From Corynebacterium sp. 21KM1197 (GTDB lineage Bacteria > Actinomycetota > Actinomycetes > Mycobacteriales > Mycobacteriaceae): a stretch of 64,000 nucleotides of DNA. The DNA lies in assembly GCF_033783015.1 (NCBI RefSeq), contig NZ_CP123907.1:868001-932000 (forward strand), given 5' to 3'. Position 1 is the first letter of the stretch. Each line of letters starts with the position of its first letter. A program made the position numbers and the translations under genes. A model generated the notes under the pieces. It worked only from the letters and a program-made list of their open reading frames with translations, searched no databases and was not told where the DNA came from. Positions 9,252 to 18,822 of the stretch are shown here, piece by piece.

Positions 9252-10217
9252 TTGACGAGGAATCTGCGGGGAAAGAGCGTGGTGGCCGTGCACGCCCACC
9301 CGGACGACGAGGCGATCTGGACGGGCGGTGCCCTGGCCCGATTGGCGGGCCTGGGCGCGGAGGTCACCGTGGTCACCTGCACGCTGGGGGAGCAGGGCGA
9401 GGTAATCGGGGAGCCGTATGCGCACCTGGTGGCCGAGCGGGCCGATCAACTGGGCGGGTTCCGCATCGCCGAGTGGCGGGAATCCCTGGAGCGCCTGGGC
9501 GTGCGGGGAGTGTTTTTGGGCGGGGCCGGAAAATACCGCGACTCCGGCATGGCCGGCACCCCGGCTGCCGAGCACCCGCGCGCCTTTGCTTCCTCCGGGG
9601 AGGAGGCCGTGGTGGATCTTGCGGGGATATTCGAGCGGCTGCGCCCCGACCTGGTGCTGACCTACGGGCCGGACGGTGGTTACGGGCACCCGGATCACAT
9701 CCGGGCTCACGAGATCACGCACGCGGCGGTGCAGAAGGTGTGGGGTGCTTTGGCGGAGTCGCGGCCGGATTCTGCGCCGGTGGTGTCTGAGCCGGCGGGG
9801 GAGCGGCGCGCCGAGGTCCCCGGAATCCTCTGGGCCGTGACGCTGGAATCGGAATTGCAGGCGGGCCTTGGTGCCATCGAATCCATACCGCAGGGCTGGC
9901 GCAGGGCGCGGCCCGGGGAGATCGCCTGCGTGCCGGAGGCGGACCTCGCCATAGAGATGACCCCCGGAGAGGCCGCCGCCAAGATCGCCGCCATGCGCGC
10001 GCACGCCACTCAGCTATGGCTTGCCGATGGCTCCGTGAGCGCCACCAACCCCCACGCGGCCTATGCCACGCTGCGCCACCCCGGCCCCGCCGCAGGGGTC
10101 TTTGCGCTCTCCAACCTCATCGCGCAGCCCGTGACCTGGCGGGAACACTACGCGGTGGGGCAGGGCAGCGCGGAGATCGACGGCGAACGCTGGTGGGAGG
10201 TGCGTCCGGGTGAATAA
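9252..10217 (+). CDS. mshB: Mycothiol GlcNAc-Ins deacetylase MshB
   Basis: Zinc-dependent deacetylation of N-acetylglucosaminyl-inositol, the second step of mycothiol synthesis in actinobacteria. The 321-residue protein carries the zinc site AHPDDEAIWTGG near residue 17 and the second part GYGHPDHIRAHEITH. LmbE-family structure continues to an MshB-like end (WWEVRPGE). TTG 9252 is preceded by AAGGAGGG at ideal spacing. The stop overlaps the next gene by 8 bases, indicating coupling. The mycothiol conjugate amidase Mca is a homologue, but the length and context favour MshB. Confidence 0.92.
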   Translation: MTRNLRGKSVVAVHAHPDDEAIWTGGALARLAGLGAEVTVVTCTLGEQGEVIGEPYAHLVAERADQLGGFRIAEWRESLERLGVRGVFLGGAGKYRDSGMAGTPAAEHPRAFASSGEEAVVDLAGIFERLRPDLVLTYGPDGGYGHPDHIRAHEITHAAVQKVWGALAESRPDSAPVVSEPAGERRAEVPGILWAVTLESELQAGLGAIESIPQGWRRARPGEIACVPEADLAIEMTPGEAAAKIAAMRAHATQLWLADGSVSATNPHAAYATLRHPGPAAGVFALSNLIAQPVTWREHYAVGQGSAEIDGERWWEVRPGE

Positions 10218-10623
10218 GCGGCAGGAGGGGAATCAGGAGGCGATCACCCGCACCGATTTCTCCCGGGGCGAGGCCGCCCTGGGGCTATTTTGGTTGGCGT
10301 TGGCGGCCCTGGTCTCCGTGCTTCTGGAGGTGATGTACCTGGGTACCTGGATCACCCTGCCCGGTGGGGCCAAGGTGGCCTTTCCCTACATGATCGCGGT
10401 GGCGTTCCTGTTTAACCGCGTGCTTAGCCGCACGGCCCTGCTGTGGACCCGCAACGCCGCCATCGCGGGGATACCCCTGTGGACCTGGCTTGCGGGCTAC
10501 GTGGCCCTCACGATGTGGGTGGCCGTGAGCGGGGATCAACTGGTGGGCAATAATATTCGCAGCGTGGCCCTGCTGATCGCGGGAATGATCGGAGGCGGTT
10601 GGCCGCTGGTGCTGCGGAGGTGA
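10210..10623 (+). CDS. Small membrane protein, four predicted helices
   Basis: A 137-residue protein with hydrophobic segments near residues 23-42 (LGLFWLALAALVSVLLEVMY), 58-75, 82-103 and 115-132, so an integral membrane protein. GTG 10210 lies within the last codons of mshB (GTGAATAA), so the two are translationally coupled. Similar small membrane proteins sit after mshB in relatives. No function can be assigned. Confidence 0.8.
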   Translation: MNKRQEGNQEAITRTDFSRGEAALGLFWLALAALVSVLLEVMYLGTWITLPGGAKVAFPYMIAVAFLFNRVLSRTALLWTRNAAIAGIPLWTWLAGYVALTMWVAVSGDQLVGNNIRSVALLIAGMIGGGWPLVLRR

Positions 10624-10724
10624 CATACTAGGCAGTTGTCACTGCGTTTCCGGCGCCGCCCCGGGTGGAAAATCTCGCGGAGGTGGCGCATGATTTCCCG
10701 TAATTCTGGAGTACCCGATACACG

Positions 10725-11045
10725 ATGACTTATACAATCGCACAGCCCTGTGTGGACGTCATGGATCGCGCCTGCGTGGAGGAGTGCCCGGTGGATTGCA
10801 TCTACGAGGGCAAGCGCTCCCTGTATATCCACCCCGATGAGTGCGTCGATTGCGGTGCCTGCGAGCCCGCCTGCCCGGTGGAAGCCATCTTCTACGAGGA
10901 CGATGTGCCCGACGAATGGTTGGACTATAACGACGCCAACGCCGCCTTTTTTGATGACCTCGGCTCTCCGGGCGGGGCACAAAAACTCGGCCCCCAGGAC
11001 TTTGATCCGCCGCTGATTGCCAACCTCCCGCCACAATCCGAATAA
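10725..11045 (+). CDS. fdxA: 7Fe ferredoxin (3Fe-4S/4Fe-4S)
   Basis: A 106-residue soluble electron carrier of the mycobacterial FdxA/FdxC type. Cysteines lie at 9, 17, 21 and 25 ([17 protein letters not shown]) and at 40, 43, 46 and 50 ([11 protein letters not shown]), giving one 3Fe-4S and one 4Fe-4S cluster. The C-terminal extension is typical of actinobacterial 7Fe ferredoxins. The 101-base gap upstream is enough for its own promoter; dapC follows 24 bases later and may be cotranscribed. This neighbourhood (fdxA-dapC) is conserved in Corynebacterium and Mycobacterium. Confidence 0.95.
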   Translation: MTYTIAQPCVDVMDRACVEECPVDCIYEGKRSLYIHPDECVDCGACEPACPVEAIFYEDDVPDEWLDYNDANAAFFDDLGSPGGAQKLGPQDFDPPLIANLPPQSE

Positions 11046-11069
11046 CCCTTTTGTGAGAGAAGGCCCGCC

Positions 11070-12188
11070 ATGACCCGCACCCCGTTGGGAAACACCCTCC
11101 CCGATTTCCCTTGGGACTCCCTGGCCCCCGCCAAAAAGAAAGCCACCGAGCATCCCGAGGGAATCGTGAACCTCTCCGTGGGATCCCCCGTGGACGAGGT
11201 GGCGCCGGGGATTCAACTGGCCCTGGCGGAGGCGGCGGCCCATCCGGGTTACCCCCAGACCATCGGAACCCCGGAGCTACGGAAAGCGATGGTGACTTCC
11301 GCCGCGCGCAGGTACGGGATCACCGACCTGACGGAATCCGGGGTGCTCCCGGTGGTGGGCACCAAGGAGGCCATCGCCTGGCTACCCACGGCCCTAGGCC
11401 TGGGGCGGGGGGATACGGTGGTGATCCCGGAGTTGGCGTACCCCACCTACGAGGTGGGCGCGCGCCTGGCGGGGTGTGCCACCGTGCGCACCGATTCCAC
11501 GGTGGCACTGGGCCCCCAAACGCCGAGCCTGTTCTTCCTGAACTCGCCCTCCAATCCCACCGGGCGGGTGCTGGGCGTGGAACACCTGCGCAAGGTGGTG
11601 CAGTGGGCGCGCGAGCGCGACGTGATCGTGGCCTCCGACGAATGCTACCTGGGCCTGGGCTGGGACGACGATCGCCAACCGCTCTCCCTGCTTCATCCCG
11701 AGGTCTGCGGCGGCGACCACCGCAACCTGCTGGTGATCCACTCTCTTTCCAAGACCTCTAACCTCGCCGGTTATCGCGCGGGCTTCCTGGCCGGTGATGA
11801 ACAACTTATCGCGGAACTCACCCTCGTACGCAAGCACGCCGGGCTCATGGTGCCCTATCCCATTCAGGCCGCCATGACCGCCGCCCTGGACGAGGACACC
11901 CAGGAGCAGGTGCAAAAATTGCGCTACGCCTCCCGCCGCGCCACGCTGCTGCGCGCGCTGACCGACGCCGGTTTTAGCATCGAGCACTCCGAGGCCGGAC
12001 TCTACCTCTGGGCCACCCGTGGGGAGGATTGCTGGGAGACCGTGGACTGGTTTGCCCAGCACGGAATCCTCGTGGCCCCCGGGTCCTTCTATGGCCCGGC
12101 GGGGCAGCGGCACGTGCGGGTTTCCCTCACCGCCACCGATGAGCGTATCGACGCCGCTGCGTCCAGGTTGTCCAGGCTAGGTGCTTAA
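11070..12188 (+). CDS. dapC: N-succinyldiaminopimelate aminotransferase DapC
   Basis: PLP enzyme that converts N-succinyl-2-amino-6-ketopimelate and glutamate to N-succinyl-diaminopimelate in lysine and peptidoglycan synthesis. The 372-residue protein has fold-type I class I/II features: LSVGSPVDEVAP at the N-terminus, FLNSPSNPTGRV, SDECYLGLGWDD, and the PLP lysine in SLSKTSNLAGYRAGF. The C-terminal Arg motif GQRHVRVSLTA binds the carboxylate. It is close to fdxA and near dapD and dapE, which are later in the window, so the pathway genes cluster without forming one operon. Confidence 0.93.
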   Translation: MTRTPLGNTLPDFPWDSLAPAKKKATEHPEGIVNLSVGSPVDEVAPGIQLALAEAAAHPGYPQTIGTPELRKAMVTSAARRYGITDLTESGVLPVVGTKEAIAWLPTALGLGRGDTVVIPELAYPTYEVGARLAGCATVRTDSTVALGPQTPSLFFLNSPSNPTGRVLGVEHLRKVVQWARERDVIVASDECYLGLGWDDDRQPLSLLHPEVCGGDHRNLLVIHSLSKTSNLAGYRAGFLAGDEQLIAELTLVRKHAGLMVPYPIQAAMTAALDEDTQEQVQKLRYASRRATLLRALTDAGFSIEHSEAGLYLWATRGEDCWETVDWFAQHGILVAPGSFYGPAGQRHVRVSLTATDERIDAAASRLSRLGA

Positions 12189-12260
12189 GCCCCCTAGCGG
12201 CTAAAGTAGATCGTCACGCCATATACCCGATCATTCTTGTGGAATCGAGGCCCGATCTCA

Positions 12261-12836
12261 GTGCACCCTGCTAGTTCCTCAGAGCGCCTTTCCCGGAACT
12301 TACGGCAATTCCTCACCTTCGGGATCATCGGCGGTTCCGGCACTCTGGTGAACCTCCTGGTCACCGCGCTTTCCAAGAAGATAGCCGGGTGGACGGCGGG
12401 TATTTCCGAGCACGATGCCTTTTTGAACCTGCTGGGCACGCAATTTCATATCCGGTGGTTTCATATCTTCATGGTTATCGGTTTCCTCTTTGCCAATACC
12501 TGGAACTACCAACTCAACCGCGTGTGGACATTCCGGGGCGTGAGCACCCGGAGCTGGTGGCGGGGATTCTTCCCCTTCCTCTTCACCGGGCTCAGCGCCC
12601 TGGTGGTGAGCAGCATCGTGGCCACCTTCCTGATGAACCCCACCTCGCCCATCGCGCTGCCCTCCGATATTTTTGACGACTCCACCGGGCTGCGCACCAA
12701 GTTTTACTGGGCCACGGCCATCTCCATCGTGGTGGCCATGCCGGTGAACTTTGTGCTCAACAAACTCTGGACGTTCCGCAGCAGGCCCGCCGCGGTGACC
12801 GTGGTGGAGGAACAGGAGCCCGTGGCGCGGGTCTAA
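12261..12836 (+). CDS. GtrA family membrane protein
   Basis: A 191-residue polytopic protein of the GtrA family, which is linked to lipid-linked sugar translocation and cell-surface glycan decoration (arabinogalactan in mycobacteria). It has four hydrophobic segments, starting with FLTFGIIGGSGTLVNLLV and IFMVIGFLFANTWNYQLNRVWTFRG. The final TM carries VNFVLNKLWTFR, and this repeated W-T-F-R motif is characteristic. GTG 12261 was preferred (GAGG about 10 bases upstream); a TTG at 12237 would add eight residues. The gene ends 4 bases inside the convergent gene. Confidence 0.85.
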   Translation: MHPASSSERLSRNLRQFLTFGIIGGSGTLVNLLVTALSKKIAGWTAGISEHDAFLNLLGTQFHIRWFHIFMVIGFLFANTWNYQLNRVWTFRGVSTRSWWRGFFPFLFTGLSALVVSSIVATFLMNPTSPIALPSDIFDDSTGLRTKFYWATAISIVVAMPVNFVLNKLWTFRSRPAAVTVVEEQEPVARV

Positions 12837-13315
12837 TCCTCCGTGGAATCGGGGCCGAGTTTGCGGTCCAGTGCCTTTCGATCCTCCTCGCGGCGTGCTT
12901 CGGACCGCTTGTAGGCGTAGTAGGTGCCTAGCAGGCCACCGGAGGCGGGCAGGATGAAACTGAAAGGATCCTTGGGCCACCCGATGTTGTGAAAGACCCC
13001 CACGACGATGGCGGCAAAAATGATTACCTGTAGGATGATTTCCCATTTGGAGGGGGCTAAATAGCGGGGCCGGGGAGTAAATCGGCGCAGCCATTGTATG
13101 CCGATGAGGCGGGAAAACGTGATGGGAGCTATCGCGATGAGTCCGGCCAAGGAGTAATAGCCGGGAAGAATCCATGCCAGTATCACGGCGCTGCCAAGGC
13201 ATAGCCAATCGTTATAGGCCAGCGCCACGGTGGAGGATTTGTGGAGCATGGCGCGTTCAAACTCATCATCGACGAGTCGTTCATGCTGTTTAATGGCAAA
13301 GTCTGCGTAACTCAT
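12833..13315 (-). CDS. Membrane protein paired with XRE regulator
   Basis: A 160-residue protein with an N-terminal soluble part and hydrophobic segments near residues 37-70 and 94-108, plus a weaker one near 120-135 (FILPASGGLLGTYYAYK). A charged C-terminus follows (RREEDRKALDRKLG). Its ATG overlaps the stop of the XRE regulator by 4 bases, so the two are translationally coupled. Such XRE-plus-membrane-protein pairs are frequent in Gram-positive bacteria, but their role is generally unknown. No toxin motif was recognised. Confidence 0.75.
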   Translation of the reverse strand: MSYADFAIKQHERLVDDEFERAMLHKSSTVALAYNDWLCLGSAVILAWILPGYYSLAGLIAIAPITFSRLIGIQWLRRFTPRPRYLAPSKWEIILQVIIFAAIVVGVFHNIGWPKDPFSFILPASGGLLGTYYAYKRSEARREEDRKALDRKLGPDSTED

Positions 13316-13551
13316 TGTGGGGTTTCCTTTGCGGGGGATTGCGGGGTGGTGGTTTCTCCAAAAACATGTTCGACGGTTTGGCGGAGTTCGCGGCAGATCG
13401 CCAGGGCCAGATGCACCGAGGGGGAGTAGTTTCCGCGTTCGATATTGGCGATGGTTTGCCGCGAGACGCTGACGCGCTGCGCGAGTTCCGCCTGGGAGAG
13501 TTCATTCCAGCGGCGATACTTGCGCACGAGGTTGGTGGGTGGATCTGTCAT
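13312..13551 (-). CDS. Small XRE-family transcriptional regulator
   Basis: A 79-residue protein that is almost entirely one helix-turn-helix domain (ELSQAELAQRVSVSRQTIANIERGNYSPSVHLALAICREL), of the short YozG/Cro-like type. It is the first gene of a two-gene operon with the downstream membrane protein. A GGAAGGAGAAA ribosome site precedes ATG 13551. A direct repeat and palindrome at 13574-13607, immediately upstream, are good candidates for an autoregulatory operator. Confidence 0.9.
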   Translation of the reverse strand: MTDPPTNLVRKYRRWNELSQAELAQRVSVSRQTIANIERGNYSPSVHLALAICRELRQTVEHVFGETTTPQSPAKETPQ

Positions 13552-13573
13552 GTATATTTCTCCTTCCTGCGTG

Positions 13574-13607
13574 GATACATGTCAAAGTGTAAATGATACT
13601 TGTCATT
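13574..13607. promoter_or_regulatory. Candidate operator of the XRE regulator
   Basis: GATACATGTC (13574-13583) and GATACTTGTC (13595-13604) are direct repeats exactly 21 bases apart, two helical turns. The second copy lies in the imperfect palindrome AATGATACTTGTCATT (13592-13607). The block sits upstream of the regulator's ribosome site and overlaps a minus-strand TTGACA. Confidence 0.55.
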
Positions 13608-13641
13608 ATGTCCAGGGTGTTGCTCGGTGCGGGAAAGAAAA

Positions 13642-13686
13642 AGAGGGCCGCTCCCTCGGCGTATCTATACCGGGGGGCGGCCCTCT
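13642..13686 (-). terminator. Terminator of the aroP-dapD operon
   Basis: On the minus strand AGAGGGCCGCCCCC pairs with GGGAGCGGCCCTCT across a loop of about 16 bases and is followed by TTTTTC. It lies 15 bases past the dapD stop. Confidence 0.85.
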
Positions 13687-13700
13687 AGCGGGCGCTTTAC

Positions 13701-14669
13701 TTAGTTAGCGTGCAGTTCCTCATTGAGGGATACCGAGGAGGTATAGGGGGTGGCCTCCACAGCGCCGGAGACGGAGTTGCGACGGAAGAGCACACCGGAG
13801 GCGCCGGAAAGAGCGGAAGCCTTGACGGCGGAGCCATCTTCGACCCCGGCGGCCTGGGCCACAGCACCAAATACGGAAACCTTGGTACCGGCCGTGACGT
13901 ACAGGCCGGCCTCCACCACGCAGTCATCACCGAGGGAGATGCCCACGCCGGCGTTGGCGCCCAGCAGGCAGCGCTCACCGATGGAGATGACCTCCTTGCC
14001 GCCACCGGAGAGCGTGCCCATGATGGAGGCTCCGCCGCCCACATCAGAACCATTGCCCACTACCACACCGGCGGAAATGCGGCCCTCTACCATGGAGTTT
14101 CCCAGGGTGCCCGCGTTGAAGTTCACAAAACCCTCGTGCATGACGGTGGTTCCCTCGGCCAGGTGGGCACCCAGGCGCACGCGATCGGCGTCACCGATGC
14201 GCACGCCGGTGGGAACCACGTAATCCACCATGCGCGGGAACTTGTCCACGGAATACACGGTTACCGGGCCGCGCGCGGCAAGGCGGGCCCGCACCATTTG
14301 GAAATCGGCGGGAGTGCAGGGGCCGTAATTCGTCCACACCACGTTGGCCAGGAGGCCGAAGATACCGTCCATGTTTTGCCCGTGCGGGCGCACCAGGCGG
14401 TGGGAGAGCAGGTGCAGGCGCAGGTAGGCGTCATAAGCGTCGGCAGGGGCCTCATCCAGGGAGGCAATGCGGGTCTCCACCGCCACGCGAGCTACGCCAC
14501 GATCCTCGTCCGGGCCGGTGAGCGCGGTGAGGTGGGCGGGGGTCTCGTTGAGGCGATCCGTGCCTGCGGTCAGTGGGGTGTCGTGCAGTTGTGGGGCGGG
14601 GAACCACACGTCGAGCACGGTGCCGTCGTGAGTAAGGGTGGCTATTCCTTGAGCAGAAGCAGAAGTCAT
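13701..14669 (-). CDS. dapD: Tetrahydrodipicolinate N-succinyltransferase
   Basis: Transfers succinyl from succinyl-CoA to tetrahydrodipicolinate, opening the succinylase branch to meso-diaminopimelate and lysine. The 322-residue protein has a globular N-terminal domain and a left-handed beta-helix of hexapeptide repeats from about residue 165 ([48 protein letters not shown]). It is the actinobacterial DapD type. ATG 14669 overlaps the stop of the upstream permease (ATGA), so it is translated from a permease-dapD message. A strong terminator follows. Confidence 0.94.
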   Translation of the reverse strand: MTSASAQGIATLTHDGTVLDVWFPAPQLHDTPLTAGTDRLNETPAHLTALTGPDEDRGVARVAVETRIASLDEAPADAYDAYLRLHLLSHRLVRPHGQNMDGIFGLLANVVWTNYGPCTPADFQMVRARLAARGPVTVYSVDKFPRMVDYVVPTGVRIGDADRVRLGAHLAEGTTVMHEGFVNFNAGTLGNSMVEGRISAGVVVGNGSDVGGGASIMGTLSGGGKEVISIGERCLLGANAGVGISLGDDCVVEAGLYVTAGTKVSVFGAVAQAAGVEDGSAVKASALSGASGVLFRRNSVSGAVEATPYTSSVSLNEELHAN

Positions 14670-16051
14670 GCCTTTGAACCTACCTGAGTGGAACCACGGT
14701 TCGTGAGAAAGGACAGCACAATGAGTACGGCCATCATCACGAGCACGGAGAAAATCTGGGAGCGGGAACCATCGTCAAAGAGCATGAGGACCACGAAGGC
14801 CAGGAGCGCGGCGATGGTGCCCCAACCCAACCAGGGGTAGCCCCATACCCGCACGGTAGAGAGTTCCCCGTTGCGCTCTAACTGTGGGTGGAGTTTGAGG
14901 TAACTAGCCGCCACCATGATCCAGATAACGATGAGGATGCCACCCACGGCGTTGAGGAGGAAGTCCAGCAGGCCGGTGGGATTCCACCACTGCAAGCCCA
15001 CCGAGGCGAAGGCAAAAACCATGGAGAGCAGCACCGCGTTGAAGGGCACGTTGTCCTTGCTCAGTTTGCCCAGTGCGGCGGGGGCATGGCCCTCGGCGGC
15101 CAGGGAGTAGGCCATGCGGGAGCTGGCGTAAATCTGAGCGTTAAAGGCGGAAAGCAGGGAAACCACGATCACGGCCTCCATGAAGCCCACCACGCCGGGA
15201 ATATCGGCAATCTTGAGCACCTGGGTGAAGGGAGACTCTGCGGCCGTTTCCGCGCCGCCTATCTGGGAGGCGGGAAGCAGGAAGGTAATGACCAAGACGG
15301 AGCCAAGGTAGAACAGGCCGATACGCCACAGGGTAGAGCGAATGGCGGTTTTGATGGCGTGCTGCGGGTTCTCTGATTCCGCTGCCGCGATAGTCACGAT
15401 CTCAATGCCGCCGAAGGCGAAGGCCACGGCCAGCAAGCCTGCGGCCAGGCCGGGAATACCGTTGGGCATGAAGCCGCCATCTCCCAAAAAGTGCTGAGTA
15501 CCCACGAAGTCATGGCCGGGGAGAATCCCGAAGATAAGCAGAACGCCCAGAACCAGGAAGAGGATAATCACGCTGACCTTGATGAAAGCGAACCAGAACT
15601 CGAACTCGCCAAAGCCGCTGACCTTTGCCAAGTTGATGATGGCAAACAGGGTGACGCACACCAGCGCGGGTATCCAGGGTTCCACGCCAAACCATGAGGC
15701 CATGATGGCGGCGGCGCCGGTCATTTCCGCGCCCAGCACCATGATCATCATGAACCAGAATAACCAACCCAGGGTGAAACCGGCCCACGGGCCGAAAGCC
15801 GCGCGCGCGTAGGTGGCAAAGGAACCGGGGGCGGGGCGGGCGGCGGCCATTTCCCCCAGCATGTACATCACGGCCATGACCACGGCCCCGGCGATGATGT
15901 AGGCGAGCAGAATGGAGGGGCCGGCGGCACGGATTCCCACTCCGGTACCCAGGAAGAGTCCGGCGCCGATGGCAGAACCGAGACCCATCATGGTGAGGTG
16001 GCGGGTTTTTAGCCCGCTCCCCAACTGTGTTGCGTCGTTCTGGTTAGTCAT
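14666..16051 (-). CDS. AroP-like amino acid permease, copy adjacent to dapD
   Basis: A 461-residue APC-superfamily permease with about 12 hydrophobic segments. It carries [23 protein letters not shown] in TM1, [17 protein letters not shown], and [18 protein letters not shown]. It is closely similar over its whole length to the next permease (16085-17470) and to C. glutamicum AroP, the aromatic amino acid importer encoded beside dapE. Substrate of this copy is not certain. AAAGGAT precedes the ATG. It is 33 bases downstream of copy 2 and overlaps dapD, forming a permease-permease-dapD run. Confidence 0.85.
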   Translation of the reverse strand: MTNQNDATQLGSGLKTRHLTMMGLGSAIGAGLFLGTGVGIRAAGPSILLAYIIAGAVVMAVMYMLGEMAAARPAPGSFATYARAAFGPWAGFTLGWLFWFMMIMVLGAEMTGAAAIMASWFGVEPWIPALVCVTLFAIINLAKVSGFGEFEFWFAFIKVSVIILFLVLGVLLIFGILPGHDFVGTQHFLGDGGFMPNGIPGLAAGLLAVAFAFGGIEIVTIAAAESENPQHAIKTAIRSTLWRIGLFYLGSVLVITFLLPASQIGGAETAAESPFTQVLKIADIPGVVGFMEAVIVVSLLSAFNAQIYASSRMAYSLAAEGHAPAALGKLSKDNVPFNAVLLSMVFAFASVGLQWWNPTGLLDFLLNAVGGILIVIWIMVAASYLKLHPQLERNGELSTVRVWGYPWLGWGTIAALLAFVVLMLFDDGSRSQIFSVLVMMAVLIVLSFLTNRGSTQVGSKA

Positions 16052-16084
16052 TAGTGATCCTTTTGCTGGGAGCTTTCTACGTGC

Positions 16085-17470
16085 TTAGTGATGTGCGGTT
16101 CCGCTTAATGTAGCCGGTCGGCGCGTGAAAAACGCTATCGCCAGGATGACACCGCAGATCACCAGCACGGCATATACCTGCGTGCGGGCGGCGGCGTCGG
16201 CAAGCATGAGCGTCACGATGGCGATGACAGCCAGCAGAGTTCCCCACGCGGCCCACGGATAACCCCACATTTCCACACCGGCGATCTCTCCATTGCGCAC
16301 TAACTGGGGGTGCAGACGCAAATATGAGGCGATGATGGATACCCAGATCACCACGAGGCAACCTCCCACGGCGTTGAGGAGGAAATCCAGTAGGCCGGTG
16401 GGATTCCACCATTGCAGCCCCACCGAGGCGAAGGCGAAGAATACGGAGAGTAAAAGTGCGGGCGTGGGGACCTGATTATTCCCGGTACGCGCGAAGATCG
16501 CGGGGGCATCGCCACGTTGGGCCAGGGAGTAACAGAGGCGGGAGGAACCGTAAAGTTGTGCGTTGAATGCGGAGAGAAGAGCCACCACAATCACCACTTC
16601 CATGAATCCCACCACGCCGGGAATCTGTGCTTGTTCTAGCACTAGGGTGTAGGGAGAATCGGCCGCGCTATTGGCACCTCCGAGCGTGTCAAAGGGGAGC
16701 AGGAAGGCGATGACCAGCACCGAGCCGATATAGAAGATACCGATGCGCCAGATCACGGAATTGACCGCCGTGGTGATGGAACGCTGCGGATCCTCGGACT
16801 CGGCGGCCGCGATGGTGACCATCTCAATGCCGCCGAAAGCAAAGGCCACGGCGAGAAGCCCCGCGGCTACGCCAGACCAGCCGTGAGGCATGAAGCCATG
16901 CTCGCCCAGAAAATTCTGAGTGCCCACAAAACTGTGTCCGGGCAGCCCACCAAAAATAAGGAGCGCGCCGATGACCAAGAAAGCGATAATCACCGCCACC
17001 TTGATAAAGGCAAACCAAAACTCAAATTCACCAAAACCCCGCACGGAAAGGAGATTGACGGCCGCCAGAATCACCACGGAGACAAGAGCCGGAATCCAAG
17101 CGGGCACCCCAAACCATGAGGCCATGATGGCGGCGGCGCCGGTCATTTCCGCGCCCATAATCATCACCATCATGAACCAATACAACCAGCCCACGCTAAA
17201 CCCTGCCCACCGGCCAAAGGCTTGCTCAGCATAATCGGAAAAGGAACCAGAGGAGGGGCGGGCGGCTACCATTTCCCCGAGCATGCGCATGATAAGCACA
17301 GTGATGATGCCCGTGATGAGGTAGGCGATGAGCACCGCGGGGCCAGCGGCGCGTATCCCTACCCCGGTGCCTAAAAAGAGGCCGGCACCGATGGCGGACC
17401 CCAGGCCCATCATGGTGAGGTGTCGGGTGCGTAGGCCGTGGCCCAGGCCGGTGTTTGTCGAGGTGGACAT
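16085..17470 (-). CDS. aroP: Aromatic amino acid permease AroP, copy adjacent to dapE
   Basis: A 461-residue APC permease, tandem paralogue of the previous gene. It has the same TM1 ([16 protein letters not shown]) and the [24 protein letters not shown] and [21 protein letters not shown] motifs. Location directly divergent from dapE matches C. glutamicum aroP, which imports Phe, Tyr and Trp by proton symport. The start MSTSTNTGLGHGL at 17470 is 8 bases after a minus-strand TATACA, so it is probably leaderless; longer in-frame starts up to 17608 have no support and would run across the divergent dapE promoter. Its base composition looks slightly more AT-rich than copy 1. Confidence 0.87.
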   Translation of the reverse strand: MSTSTNTGLGHGLRTRHLTMMGLGSAIGAGLFLGTGVGIRAAGPAVLIAYLITGIITVLIMRMLGEMVAARPSSGSFSDYAEQAFGRWAGFSVGWLYWFMMVMIMGAEMTGAAAIMASWFGVPAWIPALVSVVILAAVNLLSVRGFGEFEFWFAFIKVAVIIAFLVIGALLIFGGLPGHSFVGTQNFLGEHGFMPHGWSGVAAGLLAVAFAFGGIEMVTIAAAESEDPQRSITTAVNSVIWRIGIFYIGSVLVIAFLLPFDTLGGANSAADSPYTLVLEQAQIPGVVGFMEVVIVVALLSAFNAQLYGSSRLCYSLAQRGDAPAIFARTGNNQVPTPALLLSVFFAFASVGLQWWNPTGLLDFLLNAVGGCLVVIWVSIIASYLRLHPQLVRNGEIAGVEMWGYPWAAWGTLLAVIAIVTLMLADAAARTQVYAVLVICGVILAIAFFTRRPATLSGTAHH

Positions 17471-17595
17471 GCACAAACTGTATAACTGCCGCGTGACCAC
17501 CTCCCACCGGGTACCCCCTTTTGTTCGATAACGGGGGAGGAAAAAGGGGGTGAAATGGCGGACGGTGTCCCGCCAGCCCTCTACGCTCGGTGGGC

Positions 17596-18822
17596 ATGAA
17601 CGCTTCATTGGATTCTTCTTCCGGCTCTTCCACCCATGCCTCTACCCGCACTTCCCCCCACCGTGAGCACAAAGCTGACGGCGGCAATGCTGAAAACGGT
17701 TTTGGGCAGGCGCAGCTCCTTGACCTTACGGGCGATCCGATCGCGCTCACCGCCGCGCTCGTGGACATCGCCAGCCCTTCCCACCACGAGGAAGATATTG
17801 CCAACGCGCTAGAAAGCGCCTTACGCGCCACGGTGCCTCCCGAGGTGGAAGTGCTGCGATATCACAATAATGTGTTGGCCCGCACCCATCGAGGGCTGGG
17901 ATCAAGGGTCATTCTGGCGGGGCACCTTGATACGGTGCCGCTGGCGGATAACGTTCCCCACCGCAGGGGCGAGGATGCACAGGGGCGGGACACCCTCTTT
18001 GGCTGCGGAACGGTGGATATGAAGTCCGGTTTAGCGGTATATGCGCAGGCTTTTGCTTCCTTAGCCGGGGCAGAAAACCTGCGCCACGATCTCACCTTCA
18101 TCGCCTATGAGGGGGAGGAAGTGGCCACTGAGTTTAATGGTTTGGGGCACATTGAAAAGGAGCATCCGGAGTGGTTGCGTGGTGATATAGCGCTCTTGGG
18201 TGAGCCCTCCGGGGGCATGATCGAGGCGGGTTGCCAGGGCTCCATTCGGTTGCGGGTGCAGGCTACCGGCGCTCGCGCTCATTCGGCGCGCGCTTGGTTG
18301 GGGGATAACGCCATCCACCGGCTCAGTCCCGTCATAGAAAGGATTGCGCAATACACCCCGCGTGAGGCCGTGGAGATAGATGGTTGCGTGTATAGGGAGG
18401 GGCTCAACGTGGTGCGCCTAGAGGCGGGTGTGGCTAATAACACGATTCCTGATGAAGCGTGGTTCTTTGTGAACTTCCGCTTTGCTCCCGATCGCACCAG
18501 CGAGCAGGCCATGGAACATCTGCTGGAGGTACTGGGAATTGAGGGGGAGGAGAACCTGAGCTACGAGGTGGATGACGTGGCCGGAGCGGCGGCACCGGGA
18601 TTGGGTGCCCCGGCGGCGCAGGACCTGGTGCAGGCCGTGGGCGGGCAGGTACGCGCGAAGTATGGCTGGACCGATGTGTCTCGGTTTGGACAGTTGGGGA
18701 TTCCGGCGGTGAACTTTGGGTGTGGAGATCCCGGATACGCGCATAAGAAGGATGAGCAGTGCCCCGTGGAGCACATCAGTGCGGTGTCCGAGGTATTGCA
18801 CAGGTATCTCACGGGTGCTTGA
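17596..18822 (+). CDS. dapE: Succinyl-diaminopimelate desuccinylase
   Basis: Zinc peptidase-like hydrolase that removes succinate from N-succinyl-LL-diaminopimelate. It is 408 residues long, with a Ser/Thr/His-rich extension of about 40 residues before the conserved start (LTGDPIALTAALVDIASPS). Metal ligands appear in LAGHLDTVP, GTVDMKSG (bridging Asp), YEGEEV (catalytic Glu and ligand), LLGEP and PGYAH near the end. ATG 17596 lies 8 bases after TACGCT, indicating a leaderless transcript. The gene is divergent from aroP with only about 125 bases between starts, so the two promoters may overlap. Confidence 0.93.
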   Translation: MNASLDSSSGSSTHASTRTSPHREHKADGGNAENGFGQAQLLDLTGDPIALTAALVDIASPSHHEEDIANALESALRATVPPEVEVLRYHNNVLARTHRGLGSRVILAGHLDTVPLADNVPHRRGEDAQGRDTLFGCGTVDMKSGLAVYAQAFASLAGAENLRHDLTFIAYEGEEVATEFNGLGHIEKEHPEWLRGDIALLGEPSGGMIEAGCQGSIRLRVQATGARAHSARAWLGDNAIHRLSPVIERIAQYTPREAVEIDGCVYREGLNVVRLEAGVANNTIPDEAWFFVNFRFAPDRTSEQAMEHLLEVLGIEGEENLSYEVDDVAGAAAPGLGAPAAQDLVQAVGGQVRAKYGWTDVSRFGQLGIPAVNFGCGDPGYAHKKDEQCPVEHISAVSEVLHRYLTGA

